DNA from: REEB95 sp050729835
GTDB lineage: Bacteria; Pseudomonadota; Alphaproteobacteria; ATCC43930; CGMCC-115725
Assembly: GCA_050729835.1 (NCBI GenBank)
Contig: JBOHLS010000005.1
Coordinates: 1 to 64,000, forward strand
DNA length: 64,000 nucleotides
Reading direction: 5' to 3'
This document shows, one piece after another, positions 40,423 through 50,023 of this stretch. Positions within the stretch are counted from its first letter, which is position 1. Every line of letters begins with the position of its first letter. The notes beneath the pieces are model-generated. The model was given only the letters and a program-made list of their open reading frames with translations. It was not told where the DNA came from and ran no database searches. The translations under genes were made by a program, and so were the position numbers.

Positions 40423-41409
40423 TCAGGGCGTCTTGCCGAGCTTGATCGCCTCGTCGATCAACTTCTGCGCGCCGGGCACGTCCTGGGCAAACTCGGCATA
40501 GATCGGCTTCGACGCCGCGATGAAGGCGTCCTTGTCGGCCTCGTTCACCTTCATCCCCGCTGCCTTGAGCTTGCCGAGCAGCTCCTGGTCCTGGCGCGCG
40601 GCGGTGGCGTAGACAAACGCCTGGTTCTGCTGCGCCGCGTCGATCAGGATCTTCTGCACGTCGGCCGGCAGCCTCGCAAATTTCTTGGCGCCGGCGGTGA
40701 GATAGGCCGGCGTATAGACGTGGCCAGTCATCGACAGATATTTCTGCACCTCCTGGAACTTCGAGGCGTAGATCTGCGACAGTGGGTTTTCCTGCCCGTC
40801 CATCACCCCGGTCTGCAGCGCCACGAACACCTCGGAAAGCTTCATCGGGCTCGGGCTCGCGCCATAGGCCTCGAACATCTTCACGCGCCATCTGCCTTGC
40901 GGCACGCGCAGCTTGAGACCCTTCAGATCTGCCGGTTTGACGATGGGGCGGACGTTGTTGGTGATCTGGCGGAAACCGTTTTCCCAAACCGCGAGAATCT
41001 TGTAGCCGCGCTTCTCCGCCGCCGGCGCCAGGACGGGCCAGAAGATCGCCTTCTCGATCCGCTTCATGTGATCGCGGTCGCGCACCAAATAGGGCATCTC
41101 GAACAGGCCGAAGAGATCAACCTCGGACGACATCACCGTCGACGGCAGGGCGAAATCGACAGTCCCGAGCCGGAGCTTCTCCAGCAGCTCCTTGTCGCCG
41201 CCGAGCTGGCTGGCGCCGTAGACCACGACCTTGTAGCGATTGCCGAGCTTGGCGTTCGCCAGTTCGGCAAAGTGCTGGGCCGACAGATCGAACAGCGATC
41301 CCGGCGAACCGACATGGCCGAGCCTCAATTCCTGCGGCGCGGCGCGGACCGGCGACGCGGCGAGTGCGGCCAGCGCAATGGCGGCAACGACGATTGACAG
41401 TCTTTTCAT
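40423..41409 (-). CDS. dctP: TRAP transporter substrate-binding protein DctP
   Basis: 328 residues with a signal peptide ending near VRAAPQ. DctP signatures: LRLGHVGSPGSLFDLSAQHFAEL and GASQLGGDKELLEKLRLGTVDF. The carboxylate-binding Arg region RVPQGRWRVKMFEAYGASPSPM and GVMDGQENPLSQI are also present. It binds an organic acid in the periplasm and delivers it to DctQM. It heads the minus-strand operon and diverges from the 2-hydroxyacid dehydrogenase gene, 156 bases away, suggesting a 2-hydroxy acid as a candidate substrate (inference). Confidence 0.93.
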   Translation of the reverse strand: MKRLSIVVAAIALAALAASPVRAAPQELRLGHVGSPGSLFDLSAQHFAELANAKLGNRYKVVVYGASQLGGDKELLEKLRLGTVDFALPSTVMSSEVDLFGLFEMPYLVRDRDHMKRIEKAIFWPVLAPAAEKRGYKILAVWENGFRQITNNVRPIVKPADLKGLKLRVPQGRWRVKMFEAYGASPSPMKLSEVFVALQTGVMDGQENPLSQIYASKFQEVQKYLSMTGHVYTPAYLTAGAKKFARLPADVQKILIDAAQQNQAFVYATAARQDQELLGKLKAAGMKVNEADKDAFIAASKPIYAEFAQDVPGAQKLIDEAIKLGKTP

Positions 41410-41565
41410 CTATGTCCTCCCCTGGACGGCGTTGACCCCTCGCCGTTTGGACAGAGCCTAAACGGATGGCCGACGACCAGCAAGCCGGCGCAACCTGGCT
41501 ATGCCCCAGCCAATCGGCGTGCCTCACCGCTGGTTTTTCCGTCCGTCTTCCCGTCTAATCGCGCC

Positions 41566-44433
41566 ATGGCGGCAACGACGATCGAAACCCGGCTGCGGGG
41601 CGCGCTCAAGGGCGACGTCCTGTTCGACGCGTTCTCGCGCGGGCGCTATGCGACCGACGCCTCGATCTACCAGATCGAGCCCGTCGGCGTCGTGGTGCCA
41701 CGCGACGCCGAGGACGTGGCCGCCGCCTTCGCCATCGCGCGCGAGGAAGGCGCAGCGCTGCTGCCGCGCGGAGGCGGTACGTCGCAATGCGGACAAACCG
41801 TCGGTCGCGCGCTGGTGCTCGATTGCAGCAAGTACATGAACCAGGTGCTCGACGTGGACGTCGCGCGCCGGCGCGCACGCGTCCAGCCCGGCGTGGTGAT
41901 GGACCGTCTCAACCGTCAGCTCAAGGGCAAGGGTCTGTTCTTTCCGGTCGATGTCTCGACCGGCGACCGCGCCACCATCGGCGGCATGACGGCGAACAAT
42001 TCCTGCGGCACGCGCTCGCTGCGCTACGGCAACATGGTGCACAACGTGCACGCGATCGAAGCGCTGCTTCCCGACGGCACGACCGCGACCTTCGGCGAAG
42101 TCGCCGGCAATTTCGACGAGCGCGCCATGCCCGAACGCTATCGCGAGCTGGTGCGCTCCATGCGCGCGCTGCACCGCCGCGAACGGGACGAGATCGCCGC
42201 GCGCTTCCCCAAACTCCAGCGCCGGGTCGGCGGCTACAATCTCGACATGATTTCGGACGCCGGCCACAACATGGCGCATCTGCTGGTCGGCTCGGAAGGC
42301 ACGCTCGCCTTCTTCAACGCCATCGAGCTCGACCTCCAGCCGATCCCGCCGCATCGCGTCCTCGGCGTCTGCCATTTCCCGAGCTTCTACAGCGCGATGC
42401 AGGCGGCCAAGCCGATCGTCGCGCTCAAGCCCGCGGCGGTCGAGCTGATCGACCGCACGATGATCGAGCTGGCGCGCGACATTCCACTGTTTCGCGCCAC
42501 CGTCGACCGCTTCGTCAAGGGCGAGCCCGAGGCGCTGTTGCTGGTCGAGTTCGCCGGCGAGGACGCGGCCAGGAACGTCCGCGACCTGAAGCAGCTAGTC
42601 GAGCTCATGGGCGCGCTCGGCCATTCCGGCGGCACCGTCGAGATTGTCGACGACGCGTTCCAGAGCGCGGTGTGGGCGGTGCGCCGGCAAGGCCTCAACA
42701 TCATGATGTCGATGAAAGGCGACGGAAAGCCGGTCTCCTTCATCGAAGATTGCGCCGTGCCCTTGGAAGATTTGCCGGATTATACCGCGCGGCTCGACGC
42801 CGTCTTCAAGAAGCACGGCACCAGCGGTACCTGGTACGCGCATGCCTCGGTCGGCTGCCTGCATGTGCGGCCGGTGCTCAATCTCAAGCAGGAGATCGAG
42901 GTCAAGAAGCTGCGCGCCATCGCCGAGGAAGCCTTCGCCATGGTGCGCGAATACAAGGGCTCGCATTCGGGCGAGCACGGCGACGGCTTGGTGCGCTCGG
43001 AATTCCACGAACCGATGTTCGGGACGCGACTGGTGCGCGCGCTCGAAGCGGTCAAGGACGCGTTCGACCCTGTCGGGCTGATGAACCCAGGCAAGATTGT
43101 GCGATCACCGAAGATGGACGATCGCGCGCTGTTCCGCTTCAAGCCGGGCTATGCGACGCGGGCCATCGATGCGGCGCTCGATTGGTCCGCGTGGGGCGGT
43201 TTCGCCGGTGCGGTCGAGATGTGCAACAACAACGGCGCCTGCCGCGCGCGCGACGCCGGCGTGATGTGTCCGTCGTACCGGGCAACTCTGGACGAGCAAC
43301 ACCTGACGCGCGGCCGCGCCAACACGCTGCGCCTCGCCCTGTCGGGCCAGCTCGGACCGAACGCACTCACATCCGAGCCGATGCGCGCGACGATGGAGCT
43401 CTGCATCTCGTGCAAGGGCTGTAAGCGCGAATGTCCGACCGGCGTCGACATGGCGCGCATGAAGATCGAGTTCCTGCACCAGTACCGCAAGACGCACGCC
43501 CTGTCGCTGCGCGAGCGCTTGATCGCCTATCTGCCGCGCTATGCGCCCTATGCCGCGCGGCTCGGCTGGCTCCTCAATCTGCGCGACCGGATTCCCGGCC
43601 TGGCGCGGCTGAGCGAAGCGCTGGCGGGGTTCAGCGCCCGGCGCCGCCTGCCACGCTGGCACGCACGGCCCTATGTCGATGCGGCCATCGCCGCCGATGG
43701 CCGCGAGGTCGTGCTATTCGCCGACACCTTCAATCGCTGGTTCGAGCCGGAGAACGCGCGCGCCGCGGTGCGCGTGCTCGAACGCGCGGGATACAAGGTG
43801 GTGCCGGCGAGCCTGCGCGACGAACGGCCACTGTGTTGCGGCCGCACGTTCCTGTCCGTCGGCCTGACCGACGCGGCGAAGGAAGAAGCGCGGCGCACGG
43901 TTGCGGCGCTCACGCCTTTCGTCGCGCGCGGCGTGCCGATCATCGGACTGGAGCCGTCGTGTCTGCTGACCCTGCGCGACGAGTTTCCGGCACTACAGCC
44001 GGGCGCCGACACCGACGCGCTCGCCAAGGCGGCGATGCTGTTCGAGGAATTCGTCGCGGCCGAGGCCGCCGCCGGACGGTTCACGCTTTCGCTCAAGCCG
44101 CTCGCGGGCAAGGCGGTGCTGCACACCCACTGCCACCAGAAAGCCTTCGGCGCGGCGCCGGTGAGCGCGGCAACCCTCAAGTTGATTCCTGGCCTCGCCG
44201 TCGAGACGTTCGAATCGACCTGCTGCGGCATGGCCGGTGCCTTCGGCTACGAGGCCGAGCATTACGATATGTCGCTCAAGATCGGCGAACTCTCGGTGCT
44301 GCCGAAGATCCGCGCCGCGGCGCCCAACGCGCTGGTCGTCGCGGTGGGAACCTCCTGCCGCTGTCAGATTGCCGATGGCGCCGGCCGCGAGGCGTTGCAT
44401 CCGGTACGGGTGCTCGATTGGGCGAGCGCTTAA
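41566..44433 (+). CDS. FAD-linked 2-hydroxyacid dehydrogenase fused to Fe-S/CCG domains (D-lactate/glycolate dehydrogenase-like)
   Basis: 955 residues combining a GlcD-type flavin domain with a GlcF-type Fe-S domain. The FAD domain (PCMH) runs about residues 35-215, with LLPRGGGTSQCGQTVG and SCGTRSLRYGNMVHNV. The FAD-oxidase C-terminal domain follows to about 530, including GSHSGEHGDGLVRSE-like residues. A cysteine cluster (CNNNGACRARDAGVMCPS and CISCKGCKRECPTG) binds 4Fe-4S centres. The end carries two CCG-type motifs (CCGRTFLSVG and CCGMAGAFG). These enzymes oxidise D-lactate, glycolate or similar acids into the respiratory chain. It diverges from the TRAP operon. Confidence 0.88.
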   Translation: MAATTIETRLRGALKGDVLFDAFSRGRYATDASIYQIEPVGVVVPRDAEDVAAAFAIAREEGAALLPRGGGTSQCGQTVGRALVLDCSKYMNQVLDVDVARRRARVQPGVVMDRLNRQLKGKGLFFPVDVSTGDRATIGGMTANNSCGTRSLRYGNMVHNVHAIEALLPDGTTATFGEVAGNFDERAMPERYRELVRSMRALHRRERDEIAARFPKLQRRVGGYNLDMISDAGHNMAHLLVGSEGTLAFFNAIELDLQPIPPHRVLGVCHFPSFYSAMQAAKPIVALKPAAVELIDRTMIELARDIPLFRATVDRFVKGEPEALLLVEFAGEDAARNVRDLKQLVELMGALGHSGGTVEIVDDAFQSAVWAVRRQGLNIMMSMKGDGKPVSFIEDCAVPLEDLPDYTARLDAVFKKHGTSGTWYAHASVGCLHVRPVLNLKQEIEVKKLRAIAEEAFAMVREYKGSHSGEHGDGLVRSEFHEPMFGTRLVRALEAVKDAFDPVGLMNPGKIVRSPKMDDRALFRFKPGYATRAIDAALDWSAWGGFAGAVEMCNNNGACRARDAGVMCPSYRATLDEQHLTRGRANTLRLALSGQLGPNALTSEPMRATMELCISCKGCKRECPTGVDMARMKIEFLHQYRKTHALSLRERLIAYLPRYAPYAARLGWLLNLRDRIPGLARLSEALAGFSARRRLPRWHARPYVDAAIAADGREVVLFADTFNRWFEPENARAAVRVLERAGYKVVPASLRDERPLCCGRTFLSVGLTDAAKEEARRTVAALTPFVARGVPIIGLEPSCLLTLRDEFPALQPGADTDALAKAAMLFEEFVAAEAAAGRFTLSLKPLAGKAVLHTHCHQKAFGAAPVSAATLKLIPGLAVETFESTCCGMAGAFGYEAEHYDMSLKIGELSVLPKIRAAAPNALVVAVGTSCRCQIADGAGREALHPVRVLDWASA

Positions 44434-44492
44434 AAAAACGCTCGTCACCCCCACGGAAGCGGGTCCTAAATAAGGGCAGAGATCGAGTCACG

Positions 44493-44804
44493 CTAGGTCG
44501 AATGTTGTCGTGACAAGAGACGCGCGCGCAATTTGCGCTGCCCCCGCATCATATGGAGGATAACAACGCGCCGGCCGTCATAACGATAGAAAACCCGACA
44601 CGCCGGCTCGACAATCTGCCGGTAACGCCACCCGCGAAATTCCTGAGGCTTGGAGCCGCTTTCCGGGTGTTCCACAAGCATGGCAACATGCCGAAAGACA
44701 GCCTGGACCAGCCGGCGCGCCGCTTGCGGATCATCGAGTGCGATGTAGTCGGCAATGGCATCGAGATCGTTGAGCGCGGGCTCCGTCCAGATTACTTCAG
44801 CCAT
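44493..44804 (-). CDS. ParE/RelE superfamily toxin
   Basis: 103 residues with the ParE fold pattern: VIWTEPALNDLDAIADYIALDDPQAARRLVQ, then GSKPQEFRGWRYRQIVEPACRVFYRYDGRRVVILHMMRGQ. Closest by pattern to ParE-type gyrase inhibitors, but RelE-type ribonuclease activity cannot be excluded. The start overlaps the end of the antitoxin gene by 13 bases, the normal arrangement of a two-gene toxin-antitoxin operon. Confidence 0.88.
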   Translation of the reverse strand: MAEVIWTEPALNDLDAIADYIALDDPQAARRLVQAVFRHVAMLVEHPESGSKPQEFRGWRYRQIVEPACRVFYRYDGRRVVILHMMRGQRKLRARLLSRQHST

Positions 44805-45049
44805 CGCGCCATGCGCTTTTTCGCCTGCGCGTGAGTCAATAGGCGTCCCTCGTCGGCCGCCTTCTCGCCGCGCGCGATGCCTTCGAGCAGAGCCAGGCGC
44901 CGTTGCTGCCGCTCGTAGGACTGGACATCGACCAGATAGGCGGCCGGCAATCCATGGTGCGTGATTAGGACCGGCTCCTGCTCACGCTTCAACGCCGCGA
45001 CGAGTTTCGTCGCCTTCCGCTTCAGTGTGGTCACAAGTTCCGTGCGCAT
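44792..45049 (-). CDS. Type II antitoxin, Phd/YefM family
   Basis: 85 residues. The N-terminal half has the Phd/YefM DNA-binding pattern (TKLVAALKREQEPVLITHHGLPAAYLVDVQSYER). The C-terminal half is a charged flexible segment expected to wrap the toxin. It is first in the operon and should repress its own promoter, which must lie just above 45049. Confidence 0.85.
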   Translation of the reverse strand: MRTELVTTLKRKATKLVAALKREQEPVLITHHGLPAAYLVDVQSYERQQRRLALLEGIARGEKAADEGRLLTHAQAKKRMARWLK

Positions 45050-45272
45050 AGAGTGATACTAAAGTGACACCCGCGGCGATGCAAGCGACGCTTCTCGCGT
45101 GCCTTCGGCTGCGGGGGCGCGAACCGCTACGGCAGGTTCGAGGAGAAATTTACTCTGACCCTGATTTTCTCACTGATTTTCTGCAGAGTCTTGCGTCCCA
45201 TGGGAATTAAACCGAAAAATCAACTCCGGCTCCAATTTACCCAGCAGTTTATACGGCGGCGATTCAAATAAC
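45050..45272. other. Intergenic segment with related direct repeats, possible remnant of a mobile or REP-type element
   Basis: 223 bases between ftsY and the antitoxin gene, AT-richer than its surroundings at 45150-45250. On the minus strand two related motifs occur, GGAGCCGGAGTTGATTTTTC (near 45212-45231) and GGGTCAGAGTAAATTTCTCC (near 45144-45163). A short tandem pair of CTGATTTTCT lies on the plus strand between. From memory, similar strings flank REP-associated tyrosine transposases in Proteobacteria, but no transposase is here. Treat as a candidate only. Confidence 0.3.
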
Positions 45273-46199
45273 CTAATCGAGCCCGACCAGACTCCGCGCG
45301 AAGTCCTTCGCCACGAACGGCCGCAGATCGTCGGCGCCTTCGCCGATGCCGATGAAATGCACCGGCAGCTTGAAGGCTTCGGCGATCGCCACCAGCACAC
45401 CGCCTTTGGCGGTGCCGTCGAGCTTGGTCATCACCAGGCCAGTGACGCCGACCATGTCGCCGAAGGCCTGCGCCTGCGCTTGCGCGTTCTGGCCGACCGT
45501 GGCGTCGAGGACGAGCAGCACGGCATGCGGCGCCGCCGCATCGGCCTTTTTCAAAACGCGCACGATCTTCTCGAGCTCGGCCATCAAATTGGCCTTGTTG
45601 TGCAGCCGGCCGGCGGTATCGATCAGCAGCACGTCGGCCTTGTCCTTCTTCGCGGCGGCGAGCGCGTCGAAGGCCAGGCCGGCCGCGTCGCCGCCCGCCG
45701 GCCCGACGATGACGCGCGATCCGGTGCGCTCGCCCCAGATGGCGAGCTGCTCGGCCGCGGCGGCGCGGAAGGTGTCGCCGGCCGCCAGGATCACGCTCTT
45801 GCCTTCGCCATGGAGACGCTGCGCCAGCTTGCCGATGGTCGTGGTCTTGCCGCCGCCGTTGACGCCGACCACCAGCACGACGAACGGCCGCGGCGCGCCT
45901 TCATCGTCAATCGCCAGCGGCGCCTCGGCCGGCGTCAGCGTCCGGGCGATCTCGTCGGCAAGCACGGCGCGGATGTCGGCGTCGGAGGCCTCCTTGCCGA
46001 AACGCTCGTGGCGCAGGCGCTCGACCACCTGCGCCGCCAGGCGTGTGCCGAGATCGGCGGCGATTAAGATTTCCTCGAGCGCGTCGAGCGCCGCGTCGTC
46101 AAGCTTGCGCTTGGTGACAATGCCGGCGATGCCCTCGGTCAGGTTGCGCGACGACCGCGCCAAGCCCGATTTGAGCCGAGCAAAGAACCCGTTGTTCAT
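45273..46199 (-). CDS. ftsY: Signal recognition particle receptor FtsY
   Basis: 308 residues of the NG-domain type without the long acidic A domain of E. coli. The N domain is helical. The G domain has GVNGGGKTTTIGKLA (G1, with GGGKTT), AAGDTFRAAAAEQL, LIDTAGRLHNKANLM (G3), TKLDGTAKGG (G4), and the end FIGIGEGADDLRPF. It docks the SRP-ribosome complex at the membrane. The ATG overlaps the mtaB stop (ATGA). Ffh lies 2.4 kb away on the plus strand. Confidence 0.97.
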   Translation of the reverse strand: MNNGFFARLKSGLARSSRNLTEGIAGIVTKRKLDDAALDALEEILIAADLGTRLAAQVVERLRHERFGKEASDADIRAVLADEIARTLTPAEAPLAIDDEGAPRPFVVLVVGVNGGGKTTTIGKLAQRLHGEGKSVILAAGDTFRAAAAEQLAIWGERTGSRVIVGPAGGDAAGLAFDALAAAKKDKADVLLIDTAGRLHNKANLMAELEKIVRVLKKADAAAPHAVLLVLDATVGQNAQAQAQAFGDMVGVTGLVMTKLDGTAKGGVLVAIAEAFKLPVHFIGIGEGADDLRPFVAKDFARSLVGLD

Positions 46200-47434
46200 G
46201 CCGCGACGCCGGCGAGCCGGTCGGCCGTGAAACCGGTGAGCCGCACGTGCGCAATCGCGCCAATCAGTGTGTCGCCAGCCACCGCCACCGGCGCGTAATG
46301 CTCGCTGCGGCCGAAGCCGGATTGCTCGATCAGCACCCGCGCCTTGGTGCCGACGCGCGCGCGCAACGCGCGTTCGAGCGCCGCCGCGCCCGCCGCCCGC
46401 AACCGCGTTGCGCGCTCGCGCACCAGCGTCTTGGGCAGCTGCGGCATGCGTGCCGCCGGCGTGCCGGCGCGGGCGCTGAACGGAAAGACGTGGAGATAGT
46501 CGAGGCCGGCCTCGGCGACGAAAGCGAGCGTGCGGCCGAACATCGCTTCGTCTTCGGTCGGAAAGCCGGCGATCAGGTCGGCGCCGAGCGCGACGCCGGG
46601 CCGCAATTCGCGGGCGCGCCGCGCGACAGCGAGCGCCTCAAGTCGCGTATGCCGGCGCTTCATGCGCTTCAGGACCAGGTCGTCGCCCGCCTGAAGCGAA
46701 AGATGCAGATGGGGCATGAGCCGCGGCTCTTCGGCGACGAGCCGCCACAACGCCTCGTCGATCTCCGCCGGATCGAGCGACGACAGGCGCAAGCGTTCGA
46801 GTTCGGGCACCAGCGCCAGCACACGCCGCACCAGCGATCCGAGCGACGGGCTGCCGGGCAGGTCGGCGCCATAGGCGGTGAGATCGACGCCGGTCAGCAC
46901 CAGCTCGCGATAGCCGCTCGCCACCAGCGCCCGCGCCTGTTCGACCACCGCGCCTGCCGGCACCGAGCGGCTCGGGCCGCGGCCGAGCGGGATGACGCAG
47001 AAGGTGCAGCGATGGTCGCAACCCGACTGCACCTCGAGGAAAGCCCGCACGCGGCTCTCGAAGCCGTCGACCAGATGCGATGCGGTCTCGCGCACCGCCA
47101 TGATGTCGCCGACGGCGACCCGGTCCGTGCCGGTCCAGCTTTCGGTCTTGAGCTTTTCGGCGTTGCCGAGGACGCGGTCGATCTCCGGCATGGCGGCATA
47201 GCGCGCCGGATCGATCTGCGCCGCGCAGCCGGTGACGATGATGCGCGCCGTGGGGTGCTCGCGCCGCGCCTTGCGGATCGCCTGGCGCGCCTGGCGCTCG
47301 GCCTCGGATGTTACGGCGCAGGTGTTGACGATCACCGCGTCGTCGAGGCCGGCGGCGGCGGCATGACGGCGCATCACCTCGGATTCGAAGGCGTTGAGAC
47401 GGCAACCGAACGTGACGATCTCAAGCCCGGCCAT
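46196..47434 (-). CDS. mtaB: tRNA (N6-L-threonylcarbamoyladenosine(37)-C2)-methylthiotransferase MtaB
   Basis: 412 residues, radical-SAM methylthiotransferase. The N-terminal UPF0004 domain binds the auxiliary cluster (Cys in FGCRLN, VNTCAVT and VTGCAAQ). The radical-SAM motif is CDHRCTFCVIPLGRGPSRS. LTGVDLTAYGAD and GFPTEDEAMF follow. The TRAM domain is short or degenerate at the C-terminus. GCRLN and CVIPLGRG favour MtaB over MiaB or RimO. It is cotranscribed with ftsY. Confidence 0.93.
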   Translation of the reverse strand: MAGLEIVTFGCRLNAFESEVMRRHAAAAGLDDAVIVNTCAVTSEAERQARQAIRKARREHPTARIIVTGCAAQIDPARYAAMPEIDRVLGNAEKLKTESWTGTDRVAVGDIMAVRETASHLVDGFESRVRAFLEVQSGCDHRCTFCVIPLGRGPSRSVPAGAVVEQARALVASGYRELVLTGVDLTAYGADLPGSPSLGSLVRRVLALVPELERLRLSSLDPAEIDEALWRLVAEEPRLMPHLHLSLQAGDDLVLKRMKRRHTRLEALAVARRARELRPGVALGADLIAGFPTEDEAMFGRTLAFVAEAGLDYLHVFPFSARAGTPAARMPQLPKTLVRERATRLRAAGAAALERALRARVGTKARVLIEQSGFGRSEHYAPVAVAGDTLIGAIAHVRLTGFTADRLAGVAA

Positions 47435-47466
47435 TTAATTGCATCCCGCGCGGGTGTAAGGCATGA

Positions 47467-47572
47467 CCCCCTCACCCAGCTTTGGGTAAGGCGTGCTCCT
47501 CGCCGCGCTCGGCGCGTGCCAACTCAAAGCAACCCTCTCCCCCACTTTGGGGAAGAGGGAAGGGTGAGAGGG
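47467..47572. repeat. Dispersed palindromic repeat, copy A
   Basis: About 106 bases between mtaB and dapF. It begins CCCCCTCACCC-type and ends GGGTGAGAGGG, forming a terminal inverted repeat. Inside is a second inverted pair (CCCTCTCCCC with GGGGAAGAGGG). The middle (CGCCGCGCTCGGCG) is itself palindromic. The same order of blocks recurs in inverted orientation at 56752-56832. It may serve as a transcript end for dapF. Confidence 0.7.
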
Positions 47573-47613
47573 AATTCTCATTGCGCGATGACTAGACCAC
47601 ATCCCGCGGGACC

Positions 47614-48450
47614 TCACGCCGGCAGCAGCGACGGATCGATCGTGCCCGTGAAGCTCACGGCAACCGGTCCGGTCATGACGACATGATTGTCGGCGCGCCA
47701 TTCGATGGCAAGACTGCCGCCGTCGGCGACGATCTCGGCGCGGCGCCCGGTCAGGCCGCGGCGGCTGGCGGCCACCAGCGCCGCGCAGGCGCCCGTGCCG
47801 CAGGCCGGCGTCAGGCCGGCGCCACGCTCCCACACGCGCAGGCGAATCTGGTCGCGCGCCAGGATTTGCGCCGCGCCGATATTGGCGCGCTGCGGAAACA
47901 GCTTGTCGTGCTCGAGCTTCGGCCCGAGCGCGGCGATGTCGACGGCGCCGACGTCGCGCACGAAAAACGTCGCGTGCGGATTGCCCATGCTCGTTGCTAT
48001 GCCATCCGACAAAGGCCCGAGCGCCAGCGGCAGATGATCGGTGTCGCAGTCGCGCGCCAACGGAATGTCGCGCCAGCCCCAGCGCGGCGCGCCCATGTCG
48101 ACAGTGACGCGATCCGGGCCGGCGGCGCGCGCCGCGATCAGCCCGGCGGCGGTTTCGAGCGTGACGCTGTCGGCGCCGGTCTCGCGCATGATGAGGTCGG
48201 CGACACAGCGCGCGGCGTTGCCACAGGCTTCGACCTCGCCGCCGGCGGCGTTGCGGATGCGCATGAAGGCGGCCGCGCCCGGACGCTGCGCCTGCTCGAT
48301 GACGATGAGCTGGTCGCAGCCGATGCCGGTATGGCGCGCGGCTATGGCCTCGGCGGCCTTGTCGTCGAGCGCGATCGGCGCGGCGCGTGCGTCGAGCACG
48401 ACAAAGTCGTTGCCGAGGCCGTGCATCTTGATAAAGGGCGTGCCGCGCAT
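47614..48450 (-). CDS. dapF: Diaminopimelate epimerase
   Basis: 278 residues. [14 protein letters not shown] start, and both catalytic cysteines are present ([10 protein letters not shown] near residue 77 and [14 protein letters not shown] near residue 220). It converts LL- to meso-diaminopimelate for lysine and peptidoglycan; dapD and dapE are elsewhere in this window. It diverges from ffh and precedes mtaB-ftsY on the same strand, separated by the palindromic repeat. Confidence 0.97.
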   Translation of the reverse strand: MRGTPFIKMHGLGNDFVVLDARAAPIALDDKAAEAIAARHTGIGCDQLIVIEQAQRPGAAAFMRIRNAAGGEVEACGNAARCVADLIMRETGADSVTLETAAGLIAARAAGPDRVTVDMGAPRWGWRDIPLARDCDTDHLPLALGPLSDGIATSMGNPHATFFVRDVGAVDIAALGPKLEHDKLFPQRANIGAAQILARDQIRLRVWERGAGLTPACGTGACAALVAASRRGLTGRRAEIVADGGSLAIEWRADNHVVMTGPVAVSFTGTIDPSLLPA

Positions 48451-48634
48451 GGCCAGGGATATAGGCGAATCCGCCCGGCAAATAAAGCAAGGGCAAGGCT
48501 CTGCGGTTGACAGAATAAGGCGGCGGGCCTAGGGTCCAAGCCGCTTTCAGGGAGCCCTAGCCCTGTTGCCCCTTTCGGGGGGAGGCCAGTCCGCGCGTCG
48601 CGCGCACTGGCCGCGCATGCATTTGGAGACCGGT

Positions 48635-49996
48635 TTGTTCGAAAGCCTGAGCGGCCGTCTGGCCGACATCTTCGACCGGCTGAAGCGCAAAGGTGCGCTG
48701 TCGGAGGGCGACGTCAACGCCGCGCTGCGCGAGATCCGTATCGCGCTGATCGAGGCCGACGTTGCATTGCCGGTGGTGAAGGACTTCGTCAACGCGGTGC
48801 GCGACCAGGCCGTCGGCCAGGAGGTGTCGCGCTCGGTGATGCCGGGCCAGATGGTGGTGAAGCTGGTGCACGATCATCTGGTGGCGACGCTTGGCGGTGA
48901 CGGCACGCTCAATTTCAATGTCGTGCCGCCGGCGGCGATATTGATGGTGGGCTTGCAGGGCTCGGGCAAGACCACGACCGCGGCCAAGATCGCGCGCCTG
49001 TTGCAAACGCGCGAGAAGAAGAAAGTGCTGCTCGCCTCGCTCGACGTGGCGCGGCCGGCGGCGCAGGAGCAGTTGGCGACGCTCGCCAAGCAGATCGGCG
49101 GCGCCTCGCTGCCCATCGTCGCCGGTGAGCGGCCCGTGGCGATCGCCAAGCGCGCGATGGATGTCGGACGGCACGAAGGCTACGACGTCGTGATCCTCGA
49201 CACCGCCGGCCGGCTCCATATCGACGAGCCGCTGATGCAGGAGGTCGCCGCGGTGCACGAGGCCGCCCAGCCGGCGGAGACCCTGCTGGTCGTCGACTCC
49301 CTTACCGGCCAGGACGCCGTGAATCTGGGCAAGGCCTTCGCCGAACGCGTCGCCCTCACCGGCATCGTATTGACCCGGATCGACGGCGATGCCCGCGGCG
49401 GCGGCGCGCTGTCGATGCGCGCGGTCACCGGCAAGCCGATCAAGTTCCTCGGCACCGGCGAGAAGCTCGACGCGCTCGAGCCGTTCCACGCCGAGCGCAT
49501 CGCCGGCCGCATCCTCGGCATGGGCGACATCGTCAGCCTGGTCGAGAAAGCGGCCGAGACCGCGGATCGCGACGAGGCCGAGAAACTCGCGCGCAAGCTC
49601 GAGAAAGGCGGCTTCGATCTCGACGACCTAGCGTCGCAGCTCAAGCAGCTGCGCAAGATGGGCGGCATGGGCGGCATCCTCGGCCACCTGCCGGGCATCG
49701 CCAAAGTGAAGAAGCAGCTCGACCAGACGAATCTCGACGAAAGCCTGCTCAAGCGGCAGGAGGCGATCCTGTCGTCGATGACCAAGGCCGAGCGCAAGAA
49801 CCCGAAGCTGTTGAACGCCTCGCGCCGGCAGCGCGTCGCCGCCGGCTCGGGCACGACGGTTCCCGAGATCAACCGCCTGATCAAGCAATACCAGGACATG
49901 GCGCTGATGATGAAGCGCATGGGCAAGCTCGGCCAGAAGGGCCTTGCCCGGCACGGCATTGCGGCGCTCATGCCGGGCAACCCCACGCGACACTGA
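48635..49996 (+). CDS. ffh: Signal recognition particle protein Ffh
   Basis: 453 residues from TTG 48635, chosen because it places the start at the canonical (M)FESLSGRL and has GGAG seven bases upstream. ATG 48617 would add six residues. NG domain: GLQGSGKTTTAAKIA (G1), LLASLDVARPAAQEQ, LDTAGRLH (G3), TRIDGDARGG (G4). The C-terminal M domain is Met-rich (MGGMGGILGHLPG, MALMMKRMGKLG) and includes the SRP RNA-binding SRRQRVAAGSG. rpsP follows 28 bases later. Confidence 0.96.
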   Translation: MFESLSGRLADIFDRLKRKGALSEGDVNAALREIRIALIEADVALPVVKDFVNAVRDQAVGQEVSRSVMPGQMVVKLVHDHLVATLGGDGTLNFNVVPPAAILMVGLQGSGKTTTAAKIARLLQTREKKKVLLASLDVARPAAQEQLATLAKQIGGASLPIVAGERPVAIAKRAMDVGRHEGYDVVILDTAGRLHIDEPLMQEVAAVHEAAQPAETLLVVDSLTGQDAVNLGKAFAERVALTGIVLTRIDGDARGGGALSMRAVTGKPIKFLGTGEKLDALEPFHAERIAGRILGMGDIVSLVEKAAETADRDEAEKLARKLEKGGFDLDDLASQLKQLRKMGGMGGILGHLPGIAKVKKQLDQTNLDESLLKRQEAILSSMTKAERKNPKLLNASRRQRVAAGSGTTVPEINRLIKQYQDMALMMKRMGKLGQKGLARHGIAALMPGNPTRH

Positions 49997-50023
49997 AACC
50001 GAAAGGTCAACGAAAGGAACTCC

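Noticed and set aside
40412..40987. Long N-terminal extension of dctQ
   Set aside because: This part is the dctP gene read in another frame; DctQ proteins begin at the first membrane helix.
45127..45201. 24-codon minus-strand peptide beginning MGRKTLQKISEK
   Set aside because: Too short, with no supporting context; its sequence is part of the possible repeat remnant.
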